Assembly (NCBI GenBank): GCA_965215855.1
Contig: CBDCER010000003.1
Span: 3,286,001 to 3,350,000 of the forward strand
Direction of reading: 5' to 3'
DNA from: J027 sp965215855
GTDB lineage: Bacteria; Chloroflexota; Anaerolineae; Aggregatilineales; J027
Length of the DNA: 64,000 nucleotides
Shown here: in pieces, positions 33,011 to 41,046 of the stretch
Numbering within the stretch: position 1 is the stretch's first letter
Layout: each line of letters opens with the position of its first letter
The notes under the pieces: generated by a model
Database searches by the model: none
Told to the model about the DNA's origin: nothing
What the model saw: only the letters and a program-made list of their open reading frames with translations
Position numbers and translations under genes: made by a program

Positions 33011-33054
33011 CATGTGTTAAAGACCTCAAACGATGATGATAACGGCTATATCCG

Positions 33055-33441
33055 CTATTTCTTTTTGGCTCCACGACGACGACCACGCCCTGGTACTGTC
33101 TTGCGTGTCCCCCGACGGGTACGCGCATTAGTACGTGTGCGCTGTCCTCGGACCGGTAGATTCCGGCGATGGCGAAGCCCACGATAGGAGCCGATCTCCA
33201 TCAGGCGCTTAATGTTCATTTGAACTTCGCGCCGCAAGTCAGCTTCCAACAAATACTTGTTGCATTCATCACGCAACAGGTTCACTTCTGCTTCAGTCAA
33301 ATCCCGAATGCGCTTGGACGGGTTAATGCCAGTTGCATCAAGGATTTGTTGACTGCGGGTGTTGCCAATACCATAAATGTAGGTCAGCCCGATCACTACC
33401 CGTTTATTGCGGGGCAGATCTACACCTTGAATACGCGCCAT
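33055..33441 (-). CDS. rpsM: 30S ribosomal protein S13
   Basis: 128 residues. MARIQGVDLPRNKRVVIGLTYIYGIG and the basic tail RTNARTRRGTRKTVPGRG are typical. It contacts the P-site tRNA and bridges to the 50S subunit. It has AGGAG upstream and appears to have its own promoter at 33492-33500, in the place where infA and rpmJ usually sit. Confidence 0.97.
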   Translation of the reverse strand: MARIQGVDLPRNKRVVIGLTYIYGIGNTRSQQILDATGINPSKRIRDLTEAEVNLLRDECNKYLLEADLRREVQMNIKRLMEIGSYRGLRHRRNLPVRGQRTRTNARTRRGTRKTVPGRGRRRGAKKK

Positions 33442-33491
33442 ATCGCAATAAATCTCCTCAACTTAATGCCATCCTACGACAGCAATATATC

Positions 33492-33500
33492 ATTGTAGCA
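33492..33500 (-). promoter_or_regulatory. Extended -10 promoter upstream of rpsM
   Basis: Reads TGCTACAAT on the minus strand, within the 111 bp map-rpsM gap. There is no good -35, as is common for extended -10 promoters. It would start an alpha-operon transcript near 33485. Confidence 0.55.
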
Positions 33501-33552
33501 TAAAACAAATGCCGCTTCCAGACTGGATGTACTCACCCTGTACTGACGATAC

Positions 33553-34335
33553 TTACAACTCCGTCAGAATCAGCGGTTCACCATTTGTGATAGCAATGGT
33601 GTGTTCAAAGTGGGCGCAGGGTGTATTGTCCTCTGTAACAACTGTCCACCCATCGTCCAAAACACGCGTTTCTGGACGCCCAATGTTAACCATAGGTTCA
33701 AGCGCAAACGTCATGCCAGGCCGCAGAGGGATGGATTTCCAACCCCGCAGACGGCGGCGCGGCCACCAGTTTGGAACCTGGGGGTCTTCGTGCATCTTGC
33801 GTCCGACACCATGGCCTGTATATTCGCGCACAACGCTAAAGTTCTGACCTTCGACAAACCGTTGAATTGTGCGCGAAACGTCGCTGGTGGTATTGCCAGC
33901 TACCGACATCTTGATTCCTTCATAAAGTGAAGCTTCAGTAACATCCAACAGATGTTGAACCTCTTGGTTGATGTTGCCTACGCCTGCGGTAAATGCTGCG
34001 TCGCCAATAAACCCCTGGTAGATCACACCCACATCCAGACTGATGATGTCGCCCTCTTCCAAAATCCGCTTTTTACTGGGAATCCCATGTACCAGTTCGC
34101 TGTTGATGCATGCGGTAATGGTGGCCGGAAACGGGTTTGCACTGCCGGGTGGGTATCCCAGAAAGGCAGCTTTGGCATTGTGTTGGGCGATGACTCTGGC
34201 GGCGACTCGATCCAGTTCCCAAGTACTAACCCCCGGTTTAATCGCCTCACGCAAGGCTTCATGACAACGCGCTGTGATGCGCCCAGCCTCGCGCATGATC
34301 TTGATTTCGGTAGGGGTTTTGTAGTGTATTGCCAT
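33553..34335 (-). CDS. map: Methionine aminopeptidase, type I
   Basis: 260 residues. The metal ligands are in place: Asp in SLDVGVIY, Asp in GDAAFTAGVG, His in EYTGHGVGRKMHEDP, and the two late Glu in FALEPMV and TEDNTP. It removes N-terminal Met from nascent proteins. The loop after EDPQVPN is enlarged and Trp/Arg-rich (WWPRRRLRGWKSIP) compared with common MetAP sequences. It follows adk by 4 bp. Confidence 0.96.
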   Translation of the reverse strand: MAIHYKTPTEIKIMREAGRITARCHEALREAIKPGVSTWELDRVAARVIAQHNAKAAFLGYPPGSANPFPATITACINSELVHGIPSKKRILEEGDIISLDVGVIYQGFIGDAAFTAGVGNINQEVQHLLDVTEASLYEGIKMSVAGNTTSDVSRTIQRFVEGQNFSVVREYTGHGVGRKMHEDPQVPNWWPRRRLRGWKSIPLRPGMTFALEPMVNIGRPETRVLDDGWTVVTEDNTPCAHFEHTIAITNGEPLILTEL

Positions 34336-34339
34336 GCGA

Positions 34340-35005
34340 TCAGCTATCCATGAGTGCCCGTGCCACTGATGCCACTACATCAATTGCTACCGCATCAATT
34401 GACTGGTCTGCGTCAATGGTTGCTACCAGCTCTTTGCCTTTGTAGTAGTCAATCAGTGGTGTGGTTTCACTAAAGTACAGATCAATCCGACGCTCGACGG
34501 CTTCGCGGTTGTCATCGGCCCGCTGAATCAAAGGCTGACCATCCACATCATCCACGCCCTCGGTTTGAGGTGGGTTGAAGTAAATGTTGTAAACGCGCTG
34601 CTTATCCTGCGAATAACGTCGGCCTTCGACACGCTTGATGGCCGTTTCCCGCTCCAGATGTAGAATGGGTACAACCAATACACGGTTGTTACTCTTTGCC
34701 AGCAAGTCGTCCAGGAAACGAGCCTGGTTCGCGTTGCGAGGATAGCCGTCCAGGATTGCACCCCGTGCAGCATCAGGCTGCGCCAAGCGGTCTACCACCA
34801 TTTCGTTGGTAACCTCATCAGGAATCAGTTCGCCTTTTTCCATCAAGTCCTGCACCCGGCGGGCCAGTGGTGTATCCAGGACTTTCATAGCACGAAACAG
34901 ATCACCCGTCGAAATGTGCAACAAGTCAAGTTTTTCTTGCAGGATCGCGGCTTGTGTTCCTTTGCCTGCACCCTGCACACCCATCAGAACGATAAAGGTT
35001 GCCAT
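34340..35005 (-). CDS. adk: Adenylate kinase
   Basis: 221 residues. The P-loop is GVQGAGKGTQA; GDLFRAMK and DGYPRNANQA mark the AMP-binding side. The lid (VEGRRYSQDKQRVYNIYFNPP) lacks zinc cysteines. It keeps AMP, ADP and ATP in equilibrium. It is placed between secY and map, as in many spc clusters, with a hairpin in the secY-adk gap. Confidence 0.96.
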   Translation of the reverse strand: MATFIVLMGVQGAGKGTQAAILQEKLDLLHISTGDLFRAMKVLDTPLARRVQDLMEKGELIPDEVTNEMVVDRLAQPDAARGAILDGYPRNANQARFLDDLLAKSNNRVLVVPILHLERETAIKRVEGRRYSQDKQRVYNIYFNPPQTEGVDDVDGQPLIQRADDNREAVERRIDLYFSETTPLIDYYKGKELVATIDADQSIDAVAIDVVASVARALMDS

Positions 35006-35030
35006 GGGTATACCTTTCCAGTGACTAGCG

Positions 35031-35050
35031 GGCGACTCTACAGAGTCGCC
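35031..35050 (-). promoter_or_regulatory. Intercistronic hairpin secY-adk
   Basis: A perfect 8 bp GC-rich stem GGCGACTC / GAGTCGCC with a 4 nt loop and no following T run. It is more likely an mRNA processing or stability element than a terminator. Confidence 0.5.
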
Positions 35051-35059
35051 TTCTGTCGA

Positions 35060-36373
35060 TTAACGCATGAAACCGTCGTAATGCCGCATCATGAGTTGCG
35101 CTTCAAGTTGCCGCATGGTGTCGATGACCACACCCACCACAATGATGAAACCCGACGGACCGATGACCATGGCCGCATTGTTGGTGGCTCCAATGGCCGC
35201 CGCTGACGAGTTGAGGACAACGCCATTCAAAATCTGGATTAGACCTGGAATGATCGCGACACCGCCCAGGAATAAGGCCCCGACCAATGTGATACGACGC
35301 ACTATGGTCGTGATGTATTCCTGAGTTCGACGCCCTGGACGAATGCCTGGAATAAAACCACCATTGCGTTGCAGGTTATCGGCCAGGTTTTGATTCTGGA
35401 TCATAATGTCGGTGTAGAAATACGTGAATGCTACAACCAGCACGAAATACAACGACCAATAGGGGAATCCGATGGCGTTACCGAAGTTTTCTTGCAAGTA
35501 GGTGCTGACACTGCCCTGTGGGAACAGCCCCGCCAAAATCGCCGGAAACGTGATGATTGACTGAGCAAAGATCAGCGGAATCATGCCTGCTGTGTTTACC
35601 CGCAAGGGAATGTGCGTTTGACCGCCACCATAGACCTTACGCCCGCGCACACGCTTTCCATACTGTACTGGGATGCGACGTGTACCTTCCTGAATTTTCA
35701 CAATGACCCACACGGTGAAAATTGTCAACACGATGAACAACACCAGGTTGTACAGGAAATTGTTCTGAAGCAAGCGATAGAGATTACCCGGAGCGCCAGA
35801 GACAATACCAGCAAAGATGATGATGGAGATACCATTACCGATGCCTTGTTCAGAGATCTGTTCACCTAACCAGATGGCAAACATTGTTCCGGCAGTCATG
35901 GTCGTTACCACAGATATGGTTAGTATGGTGTCACTGCCAAAACCCGGGATCAGGTCAACGCCAGGTTGCGCGTTGAAAATGTTGATCTGACCAATGGCCT
36001 GCAAAACTGACATCGGAATTGCCAGCCAATAAGTGTATTTGTTGATCGTCTGTTGACCGCCAGGTTCACGGGCGGCGCGTTCCAAGGCCGGGATGATGGG
36101 AACCAGCAACTGCAAAATAATCGACGCCGTAATGTAGGGATAGACCCCGTTGGCGATGACACTGAAGTTAGACACTGCCCCGCCCGATAACAAGTCCAGC
36201 ACGCTCAAGAAACCGCTGGCATCACTGTTGAACAGTTCCTCCAGCGAGTCTCGATCAACGCCTGGAACGGATACGTGGGCAGCAAACTGGTAGATGACCA
36301 GTATGAGGACCGTGTAGAGTATTTTGCGCCGGATATCGGGTAGCCGAAACGCATTTTGTACGGCAGCAAGCAT
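35060..36373 (-). CDS. secY: Preprotein translocase subunit SecY
   Basis: 437 residues with ten predicted membrane helices. VSVPGVDRDSLEELF and the segment IPALERAAREPGGQQTINKY lie in the first half; the cytoplasmic loop GTRRIPVQYGKR and the C-terminal MRQLEAQLMMRHYDGFMR are typical. It is the channel of the Sec translocon. It follows rplO by 107 bp, a gap with two strong hairpins. Confidence 0.97.
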   Translation of the reverse strand: MLAAVQNAFRLPDIRRKILYTVLILVIYQFAAHVSVPGVDRDSLEELFNSDASGFLSVLDLLSGGAVSNFSVIANGVYPYITASIILQLLVPIIPALERAAREPGGQQTINKYTYWLAIPMSVLQAIGQINIFNAQPGVDLIPGFGSDTILTISVVTTMTAGTMFAIWLGEQISEQGIGNGISIIIFAGIVSGAPGNLYRLLQNNFLYNLVLFIVLTIFTVWVIVKIQEGTRRIPVQYGKRVRGRKVYGGGQTHIPLRVNTAGMIPLIFAQSIITFPAILAGLFPQGSVSTYLQENFGNAIGFPYWSLYFVLVVAFTYFYTDIMIQNQNLADNLQRNGGFIPGIRPGRRTQEYITTIVRRITLVGALFLGGVAIIPGLIQILNGVVLNSSAAAIGATNNAAMVIGPSGFIIVVGVVIDTMRQLEAQLMMRHYDGFMR

Positions 36374-36407
36374 AACTGTGAGTTCCTTTACTGTTCACAA
36401 TCATCGG

Positions 36408-36479
36408 TTGGCAAGGGCTTGAGGCCCTCACCAACATTTGATCTTAATGAGCAGCCGATTGTACCCGACAAGGTACAAT
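36408..36479 (-). promoter_or_regulatory. Paired hairpins between rplO and secY
   Basis: Stem ATTGTACC / GGTACAAT (36458-36479, 8 bp perfect, 6 nt loop). The second stem is TTGG-CA-AGGGC / GCCCT-CA-CCAA (36408-36434) with a symmetric internal loop. They may set secY expression relative to the ribosomal proteins. Confidence 0.5.
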
Positions 36480-36480
36480 G

Positions 36481-37017
36481 CTAGCTACTACTTTCCCGTT
36501 CCGCACGCAGTGCCTCGATTTCGGCCTTAGTCGGCTTCTTAATCGTAGCCCGTGCGCCCGTCAGGAGCAGTTCCAGTTTTTCAATTGAACCGCCCGCTTT
36601 TTCGATTTGCTCAACGGCACTCTTGCTAAAGCGATGCGCCTGAACAACCAGTTTGTGGCTGAGTTCGCCACGTCCCAGGATAACAACGGGACCATGAGCA
36701 TCACGGATAAGGCCCTTTTCGGCCAGCAATGCCGGGGTTACGACATCATCATTCTGGAAACGTTCTTGCAGACTATCGAGGTTGACCTCTTGATATTCGA
36801 TGCGGAAAAGATTGGTGAAACCGCGCTTGAAGGGCAGCCGCCGCACAAACGGGAGCTGTCCACCCTCGAAGTAGGGGCCTTTTCCGCCACCTCGGCGTGC
36901 GCCCTGGCCTTTGGTACCACGCCCGGCGGTTTTACCCTTACCGGCGGCAATACCACGACCCACACGGGTCCGCTTCCTAGTTGCGCCCTTGTTGGGGCGT
37001 AAATCGTGCAATTTCAT
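36481..37017 (-). CDS. rplO: 50S ribosomal protein L15
   Basis: 178 residues, somewhat longer than the usual 145-150 because of a charged C-terminal extension (KKPTKAEIEALRAERESSS). The N-terminal Gly/Arg-rich RVGRGIAAGKGKTAGRGTKG is typical. Its ATG shares one base with the rpmD stop codon (taATG). It is a late 50S assembly protein. Confidence 0.96.
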   Translation of the reverse strand: MKLHDLRPNKGATRKRTRVGRGIAAGKGKTAGRGTKGQGARRGGGKGPYFEGGQLPFVRRLPFKRGFTNLFRIEYQEVNLDSLQERFQNDDVVTPALLAEKGLIRDAHGPVVILGRGELSHKLVVQAHRFSKSAVEQIEKAGGSIEKLELLLTGARATIKKPTKAEIEALRAERESSS

Positions 37018-37205
37018 TACGATTCCACCTCTTCTACATTTACGAGATGGCGGACTTTGTTAATCATGCCACGCACAACGGGCGTGTCTTCCCGGTCAAC
37101 CGTCTGGTTGATCTTGCGTAACCCCAACGATGTCAATGTATCACGTTGCTTTTGCGTCGTTGAGATTTTGCTTCTGACCATCTTGATGCGTAACATCTTA
37201 CTCAT
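37017..37205 (-). CDS. rpmD: 50S ribosomal protein L30
   Basis: 62 residues from ATG 37205 (MSKMLRIKMVRSKIS). This start overlaps the rpsE end by 8 bp; a further Met three codons on is also possible. QRDTLTSLGLRKINQTV and NKVRHLV match L30. It binds 23S rRNA. Confidence 0.95.
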   Translation of the reverse strand: MSKMLRIKMVRSKISTTQKQRDTLTSLGLRKINQTVDREDTPVVRGMINKVRHLVNVEEVES

Positions 37206-37740
37206 CATTACCCTTCCGTTCCCAGAATGGGCGGATTTCACTGGGGTCCTTGCCGCGCATCGCTGCCAGTGTTTTTACATCTTTGAGTTGGCTCAAGCCA
37301 TTCATAGTTGCTTTAGCGACGTTCAGGATATTCGCGCTTCGCATACTTTTGCTCAAGATGTCACGGACACCAGCGGCTTCCAACACTGCGCGCACACCAC
37401 CACCCGCAATAACACCTGTGCCGGGTGAGGCAGGTTTTAGCAATACGCTGGCTCCACCATGCCGACCAGTGACCTGATGGGGAATGGTCGTGCCAGATAG
37501 GGCAACGCGCCGCATGTCGCGCCGGGCGCGTTCTGTGCCTTTGCGAATGGCGTCTGGAACACTGCGAGCCTTGCCAATACCAACACCAACGCGGCCCCGG
37601 TTGTCGCCAACGACGACGACCGTGCGGAAGGCGAAATGCCGACCGCCTTTGACTACTTTTGCCACCCGCGTGATGTCGATGACGCGCTCGTCAAATTCAT
37701 CTCGATCTTCACCCTGTATACGTGGGTCTCGTCTTCCCAT
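37198..37740 (-). CDS. rpsE: 30S ribosomal protein S5
   Basis: 180 residues. ITRVAKVVKGGRHFAFRTVVVVGD is the double-stranded RNA-binding signature, and GVRAVLEAAGVRDILSKSMRS follows. It is part of the mRNA-entry helicase region and important for decoding accuracy. Confidence 0.97.
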   Translation of the reverse strand: MGRRDPRIQGEDRDEFDERVIDITRVAKVVKGGRHFAFRTVVVVGDNRGRVGVGIGKARSVPDAIRKGTERARRDMRRVALSGTTIPHQVTGRHGGASVLLKPASPGTGVIAGGGVRAVLEAAGVRDILSKSMRSANILNVAKATMNGLSQLKDVKTLAAMRGKDPSEIRPFWERKGNDE

Positions 37741-37755
37741 AGCTCTGATGTTCTC

Positions 37756-38121
37756 CTAGAATTCCAGTCCGCCCTCGCGGGCTCCTTCAGCAAGCGCCTT
37801 CACGCGGCCATGATACCGGTAACCACCGCGATCAAAGACCACCTCGGTGATGCCCGCTTGTTTGGCACGTTCGGCGACGGCCATACCGACCATCTTAGCG
37901 GCTTCGATCTTGGACTTGCCCTCAACATTCGGGGCTACTTCTTTATCAATGGTTGATGCCGATGCCACTGTATGCCCGTTTTCGTCGTCAATCACCTGGG
38001 CATAGATGTTGTCCAGGCTGCGAAAGATATTGAGGCGCGGGCGTGTTGCGGTTCCGGCGATTTTTGCTCGCACCCGGCGTTGCCGGCGTTTACGAGCTTG
38101 ATAGCGAGTCTTTTTTGCCAT
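37756..38121 (-). CDS. rplR: 50S ribosomal protein L18
   Basis: 121 residues. RPRLNIFRSLDNIYAQVIDD and the C-terminal FDRGGYRYHGRVKALAEGAREGGLEF are diagnostic. It binds 5S rRNA with L5. It starts 12 bp after rplF. Confidence 0.97.
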   Translation of the reverse strand: MAKKTRYQARKRRQRRVRAKIAGTATRPRLNIFRSLDNIYAQVIDDENGHTVASASTIDKEVAPNVEGKSKIEAAKMVGMAVAERAKQAGITEVVFDRGGYRYHGRVKALAEGAREGGLEF

Positions 38122-38133
38122 GTGTTACAGCCT

Positions 38134-38682
38134 CTATTTCTTACCACTCTTGCCAGCTTTGCGTCGAATTGTCTCACCCGCATAGAAAATCCCCTTACCT
38201 TTATAGGGTTCTGGGGGACGCTTCTTGCGAATTTCGGCGGCAGCTTGACCAACTTCGTCTTTACGGATCCCTTGCACCAAGATTACCGTACCACGCTTGT
38301 CTTTGGGCACATCGAAACTCAAGGTCGGTGTCGATTCGATGACAACCGGATGTGAATAGCCGACGTGCAATACCAAGTTCTTGCCTTGCAATTCAGCTCG
38401 ATAACCAACACCGTTGATCTGAAGTTCTTTAGTAAAGCCTTCAGAAACACCAATGACCATGTTATTGATCAAGGCGCGGGTCAGACCATGAAAGGCACGG
38501 TGATGGCGGTGATCGGTAGGGCGTTCGACAATAATTTCACCGTTTTCCTGCCGAATGCTGATGTCCGGGTTGAAACTGTTTTTCAGTTCACCCTTCGGCC
38601 CCTTAACCGTCACCTCATTTTTCTTGATGGTGACGGTGACATCACTCGGAATTGGAATGGGTTGTTTACCTATACGAGACAC
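38134..38682 (-). CDS. rplF: 50S ribosomal protein L6
   Basis: 182 residues from GTG 38682, set by GGAGG and by the family N-terminus VSRIGKQPIPIP; a longer reading has no similarity. The two beta-domain repeats include VTVKGPKGEL and RKKRPPEPYKGKGI near the end. It sits at the base of the L7/L12 stalk. Unusually for the spc operon, the gap to rpsH is 183 bp and holds inverted repeats. Confidence 0.96.
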   Translation of the reverse strand: MSRIGKQPIPIPSDVTVTIKKNEVTVKGPKGELKNSFNPDISIRQENGEIIVERPTDHRHHRAFHGLTRALINNMVIGVSEGFTKELQINGVGYRAELQGKNLVLHVGYSHPVVIESTPTLSFDVPKDKRGTVILVQGIRKDEVGQAAAEIRKKRPPEPYKGKGIFYAGETIRRKAGKSGKK

Positions 38683-38710
38683 TGTTTTCCTCCATATCCG
38701 GGAACAGTAC

Positions 38711-38848
38711 GCTGCTGTGTGGTGGATTGGCCGTAGCCGCTTCAGATTTTCACAACGTGGGACTGTTTCAGCCTTCGTGCCAGACACCCTGCCATTGCAC
38801 AGCAGCTGGGGCGAAGACTGAACGCAGCTTGACCCATTGCGAGTCTTC
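38711..38848 (-). promoter_or_regulatory. Structured rpsH-rplF intercistronic RNA element
   Basis: There are two inverted repeats. GAAGACT / AGTCTTC lies at 38813-38819 and 38842-38848. A 9 bp perfect pair GCTGCTGTG / CACAGCAGC lies at 38711-38719 and 38798-38806 and encloses about 78 nt. The downstream end is about 28 nt from the rplF start. Confidence 0.5.
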
Positions 38849-38865
38849 CGGCGGCGACCCGTTGC

Positions 38866-39279
38866 CTACCACACGTAGCAGAGTACCTCCCCGCCAACGC
38901 CCATTTGGCGAGCCGCTTGGTCGGTCATCACACCTCTATTGGTGGTGAGAACTGCCATACCCATACCGCTCAATACCCAGGGGATTTTGTTTTTGCCAAC
39001 ATAGACGCGCCGACCCGGTTTGCTGATGCGCTTGATACCGGTAATCACTGGCTGGCGGTCACGGCGCTCGCCGAAATATTTCAGTTCAATTTCGATATTT
39101 TTGATATAAGGCTTGGCTTCATCAGATACAATCTGAAAATCGCCAACATATCCCTCTTCTTGCAACACGCGGGCAATTTGCTCCTTGATGTTCGAGTAAG
39201 GAATACTCACTATTGCATGTTCCATCATCAAAGCATTGCGAATGCGTGTCAGCATATCGGCAATTGGATCACTCAGCAT
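38866..39279 (-). CDS. rpsH: 30S ribosomal protein S8
   Basis: 137 residues from ATG 39279 (MLSDPIADMLTRIRNAL), with GGAGA upstream. An in-frame extension would overlap rpsN and is rejected. The C-terminal GGEVLCYVW is the family signature. S8 is an early 16S binder and, in E. coli, the repressor of the spc operon. That makes the structured gap directly downstream notable. Confidence 0.97.
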   Translation of the reverse strand: MLSDPIADMLTRIRNALMMEHAIVSIPYSNIKEQIARVLQEEGYVGDFQIVSDEAKPYIKNIEIELKYFGERRDRQPVITGIKRISKPGRRVYVGKNKIPWVLSGMGMAVLTTNRGVMTDQAARQMGVGGEVLCYVW

Positions 39280-39293
39280 GTTTCTTTTTTCTC

Positions 39294-39500
39294 CTACCAG
39301 CTCGACTTCACGACGCCGGGAATCTTGCCTTCGAGCGCAAGCCTGCGGAAACAGATGCGGCACAACCCAAAGCGCCGGATGTAACCCCGTGATCGGCCAC
39401 AAATCTTACCGGAATTGGGATCAACATGCTGACAGCGGTTACGGACGCGCACCGGATATTTGCGCTTGCTCTCGCGTGCGGTGTTTGATTTTCTTGCCAT
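39294..39500 (-). CDS. rpsN: 30S ribosomal protein S14, zinc type, with enlarged first knuckle
   Basis: 68 residues, versus about 61 for the common zinc-type S14. The second zinc pair and the tail are standard (FGLCRICFRRLALEGKIPG and VVKSSW). The first pair is not the usual C-x2-C: it reads RCQHVDPNSGKICGRSRGY, that is C-x10-C, an insertion of about eight residues. The reading frame is unbroken and the flanks are conserved, so this looks like a real insertion. Zinc could still be bound by the same four Cys with a longer loop. Confidence 0.94.
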   Translation of the reverse strand: MARKSNTARESKRKYPVRVRNRCQHVDPNSGKICGRSRGYIRRFGLCRICFRRLALEGKIPGVVKSSW

Positions 39501-39512
39501 GTTCGACCTTTC

Positions 39513-40067
39513 CTAGTTTTCCTTGAAGGGGAAACCCAGCAGCTTGAGCAGCCGTCGCCCTTCCTCGTCGTTATTGGCAGTTGTCACGATGGTGATTTCC
39601 ATGCCACGCAGCTTGTCGATCTTATCATACTCAATTTCTGGGAAGATCAACTGTTCGCGCAGACCGAGTGTATAGTTGCCACGCCCATCGAACGAATCCG
39701 GGTTGATCCCCCGAAAGTCGCGGGTGCGGGGCAGGGCGACATTCACCAGGCGATCCAGCATGGCCCACATACGTTCTCCACGAAGCGTGACTTTCACACC
39801 AATCTGGCGACCTTCGCGCAGTTTGAACCCGGCCACACTTTTCTTGGCACGGGTGATAACGGGGCGTTGGCCGGTGATTTTGATGACATCTTCAACAGCA
39901 GCGTCGAGTGCCTTGGCATTGTCCAGCGCCTCGCCGACGCCTACATTCACCACGACCTTGCTGACACGCGGCACCATCATCACATTCTTGAAGCTGAATT
40001 CCTCAAGCAGCGCAGGCACAACTTCCTGTCGATATTTCTCGCGCATTGTTTCAGGCATTGTTGCCAC
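39513..40067 (-). CDS. rplE: 50S ribosomal protein L5
   Basis: 184 residues. MREKYRQEVVPALLEEFSFKNVM, KKSVAGFKLREG and GRGNYTLGLREQLIFPEI match L5. It carries 5S rRNA into the large subunit and contacts the P-site tRNA. It starts 5 bp after rplX. Confidence 0.97.
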   Translation of the reverse strand: MATMPETMREKYRQEVVPALLEEFSFKNVMMVPRVSKVVVNVGVGEALDNAKALDAAVEDVIKITGQRPVITRAKKSVAGFKLREGRQIGVKVTLRGERMWAMLDRLVNVALPRTRDFRGINPDSFDGRGNYTLGLREQLIFPEIEYDKIDKLRGMEITIVTTANNDEEGRRLLKLLGFPFKEN

Positions 40068-40072
40068 CTTTA

Positions 40073-40396
40073 CTAATCAATATCATCACCGCATTTGCGG
40101 CAAACGCGAACCTTGGCATCGTCTTCGTTGATGCGAAAGCCCACCCGGGTCTTTTCATCACACTGTGTACACACCAGCATCACATTAGAGAGGTGAATTG
40201 GCCCCTCGAATTCGATAATGCCAGGCTGGATTTGCTGACGCCCGGCCTGCTGTGCCCGCTGGTGCTTTTTCAGAATGTTGACGCGATCTACCACTACCCG
40301 GTCAATCTTGGGATGCACGCGCAGCACCTCGCCTCGCACACCCTTATCCTTGCCAGCAGTGACTTCAACCGTGTCGCCGATTTTAATCCGTTGCAT
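40073..40396 (-). CDS. rplX: 50S ribosomal protein L24 with C-terminal zinc-ribbon
   Basis: 107 residues from ATG 40396, with AGGAG upstream. The KOW motif is IKIGDTVEVTAGKDKGVRGEVL. The C-terminal portion has two CxxC pairs (VCTQCDEKTRVG and VCRKCGDDID), as in many bacterial L24 proteins. It initiates 50S assembly near the tunnel exit. Confidence 0.96.
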   Translation of the reverse strand: MQRIKIGDTVEVTAGKDKGVRGEVLRVHPKIDRVVVDRVNILKKHQRAQQAGRQQIQPGIIEFEGPIHLSNVMLVCTQCDEKTRVGFRINEDDAKVRVCRKCGDDID

Positions 40397-40406
40397 TTTT
40401 TGTCTC

Positions 40407-40781
40407 CTACAACGTTTCTGGGGCCAGGGCCACAATCTTCATGAAGCCTTTAGCACGTAATTCACGCGCCACCGGGCCAAAGATACGCGTTCCCAGCGGA
40501 TCCTGGCTCTCATCTGCTTTCAAAATGACAGCAGCATTATCATCGAATTTGATATAACTGCCATCAGCACGCCGGTATTCTTTGGCAGTGCGAACGATGA
40601 CGGCCCGGACGATCTCGCTTTTCTTGACGGAACCTTGTGGTGTGGCAGATTTCACGGTGGCTACCACAATGTCGCCCACGCTTCCATAATTTCGCTTGGA
40701 ACCGCCCAACACCCGGATGACCAGCAGTTCCCTGGCTCCGGTGTTATCTGCTACTTTTAAGCGTGATTCATTCTGAATCAT
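40407..40781 (-). CDS. rplN: 50S ribosomal protein L14
   Basis: 124 residues from ATG 40781 (MIQNESRLKVADNTGARELL), with GAGGAAG upstream. The start lies 14 bp inside the end of rpsQ. The segment RADGSYIKFDDNAAVIL is typical. It forms an intersubunit bridge and is the docking site of RsfS. A long upstream in-frame extension reads through rpsQ out of frame and is not real. Confidence 0.97.
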   Translation of the reverse strand: MIQNESRLKVADNTGARELLVIRVLGGSKRNYGSVGDIVVATVKSATPQGSVKKSEIVRAVIVRTAKEYRRADGSYIKFDDNAAVILKADESQDPLGTRIFGPVARELRAKGFMKIVALAPETL

Positions 40782-41046
40782 AATCTTCCTCTTCCGACGG
40801 ACTCTCCGCGACAATCGATTCCACGGCCCAGCGTTTGCGCTTGCTGATGGGCCGGCTTTCGACAATCTGGACGAAATCGCCTTCTTGAATCTCGTTGGTC
40901 TCGTCATGAGCCATAAATTTCTTGTAAGTACGGATTGTTTTGCCATAAAGCGGATGCCGCTTCACGGTTTCAACCCGCACCACAACCGTCTTGTCCATTT
41001 TGTTGCTTACAACTGTACCTTGCAGGCGACGACGTTTATTCGGCAT
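40768..41046 (-). CDS. rpsQ: 30S ribosomal protein S17
   Basis: 92 residues. GTVVSNKMDKTVVVRVE and KFMAHDETNEIQEGDFVQIVESRPISK match S17. It has an acidic Ser/Glu/Asp-rich C-terminal tail (SPSEEEDYDSE). It overlaps rpmC by 11 bp and rplN by 14 bp, implying tight translational coupling. Confidence 0.97.
   Translation of the reverse strand: MPNKRRRLQGTVVSNKMDKTVVVRVETVKRHPLYGKTIRTYKKFMAHDETNEIQEGDFVQIVESRPISKRKRWAVESIVAESPSEEEDYDSE

Noticed and set aside
33442..33552. Hidden rpmJ or infA in the map-rpsM gap
   Set aside because: The gap is too short for infA, and no frame shows the Cys/His zinc pattern of L36.
38683..38787. 35-residue N-terminal extension of L6
   Set aside because: It has no family similarity, and a GTG with a strong GGAGG gives the standard L6 N-terminus.
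39280..39402. 41-residue N-terminal extension of S8 overlapping rpsN
   Set aside because: It reads through the conserved S14 coding region in another frame. ATG 39279 has a good SD and the conserved start.
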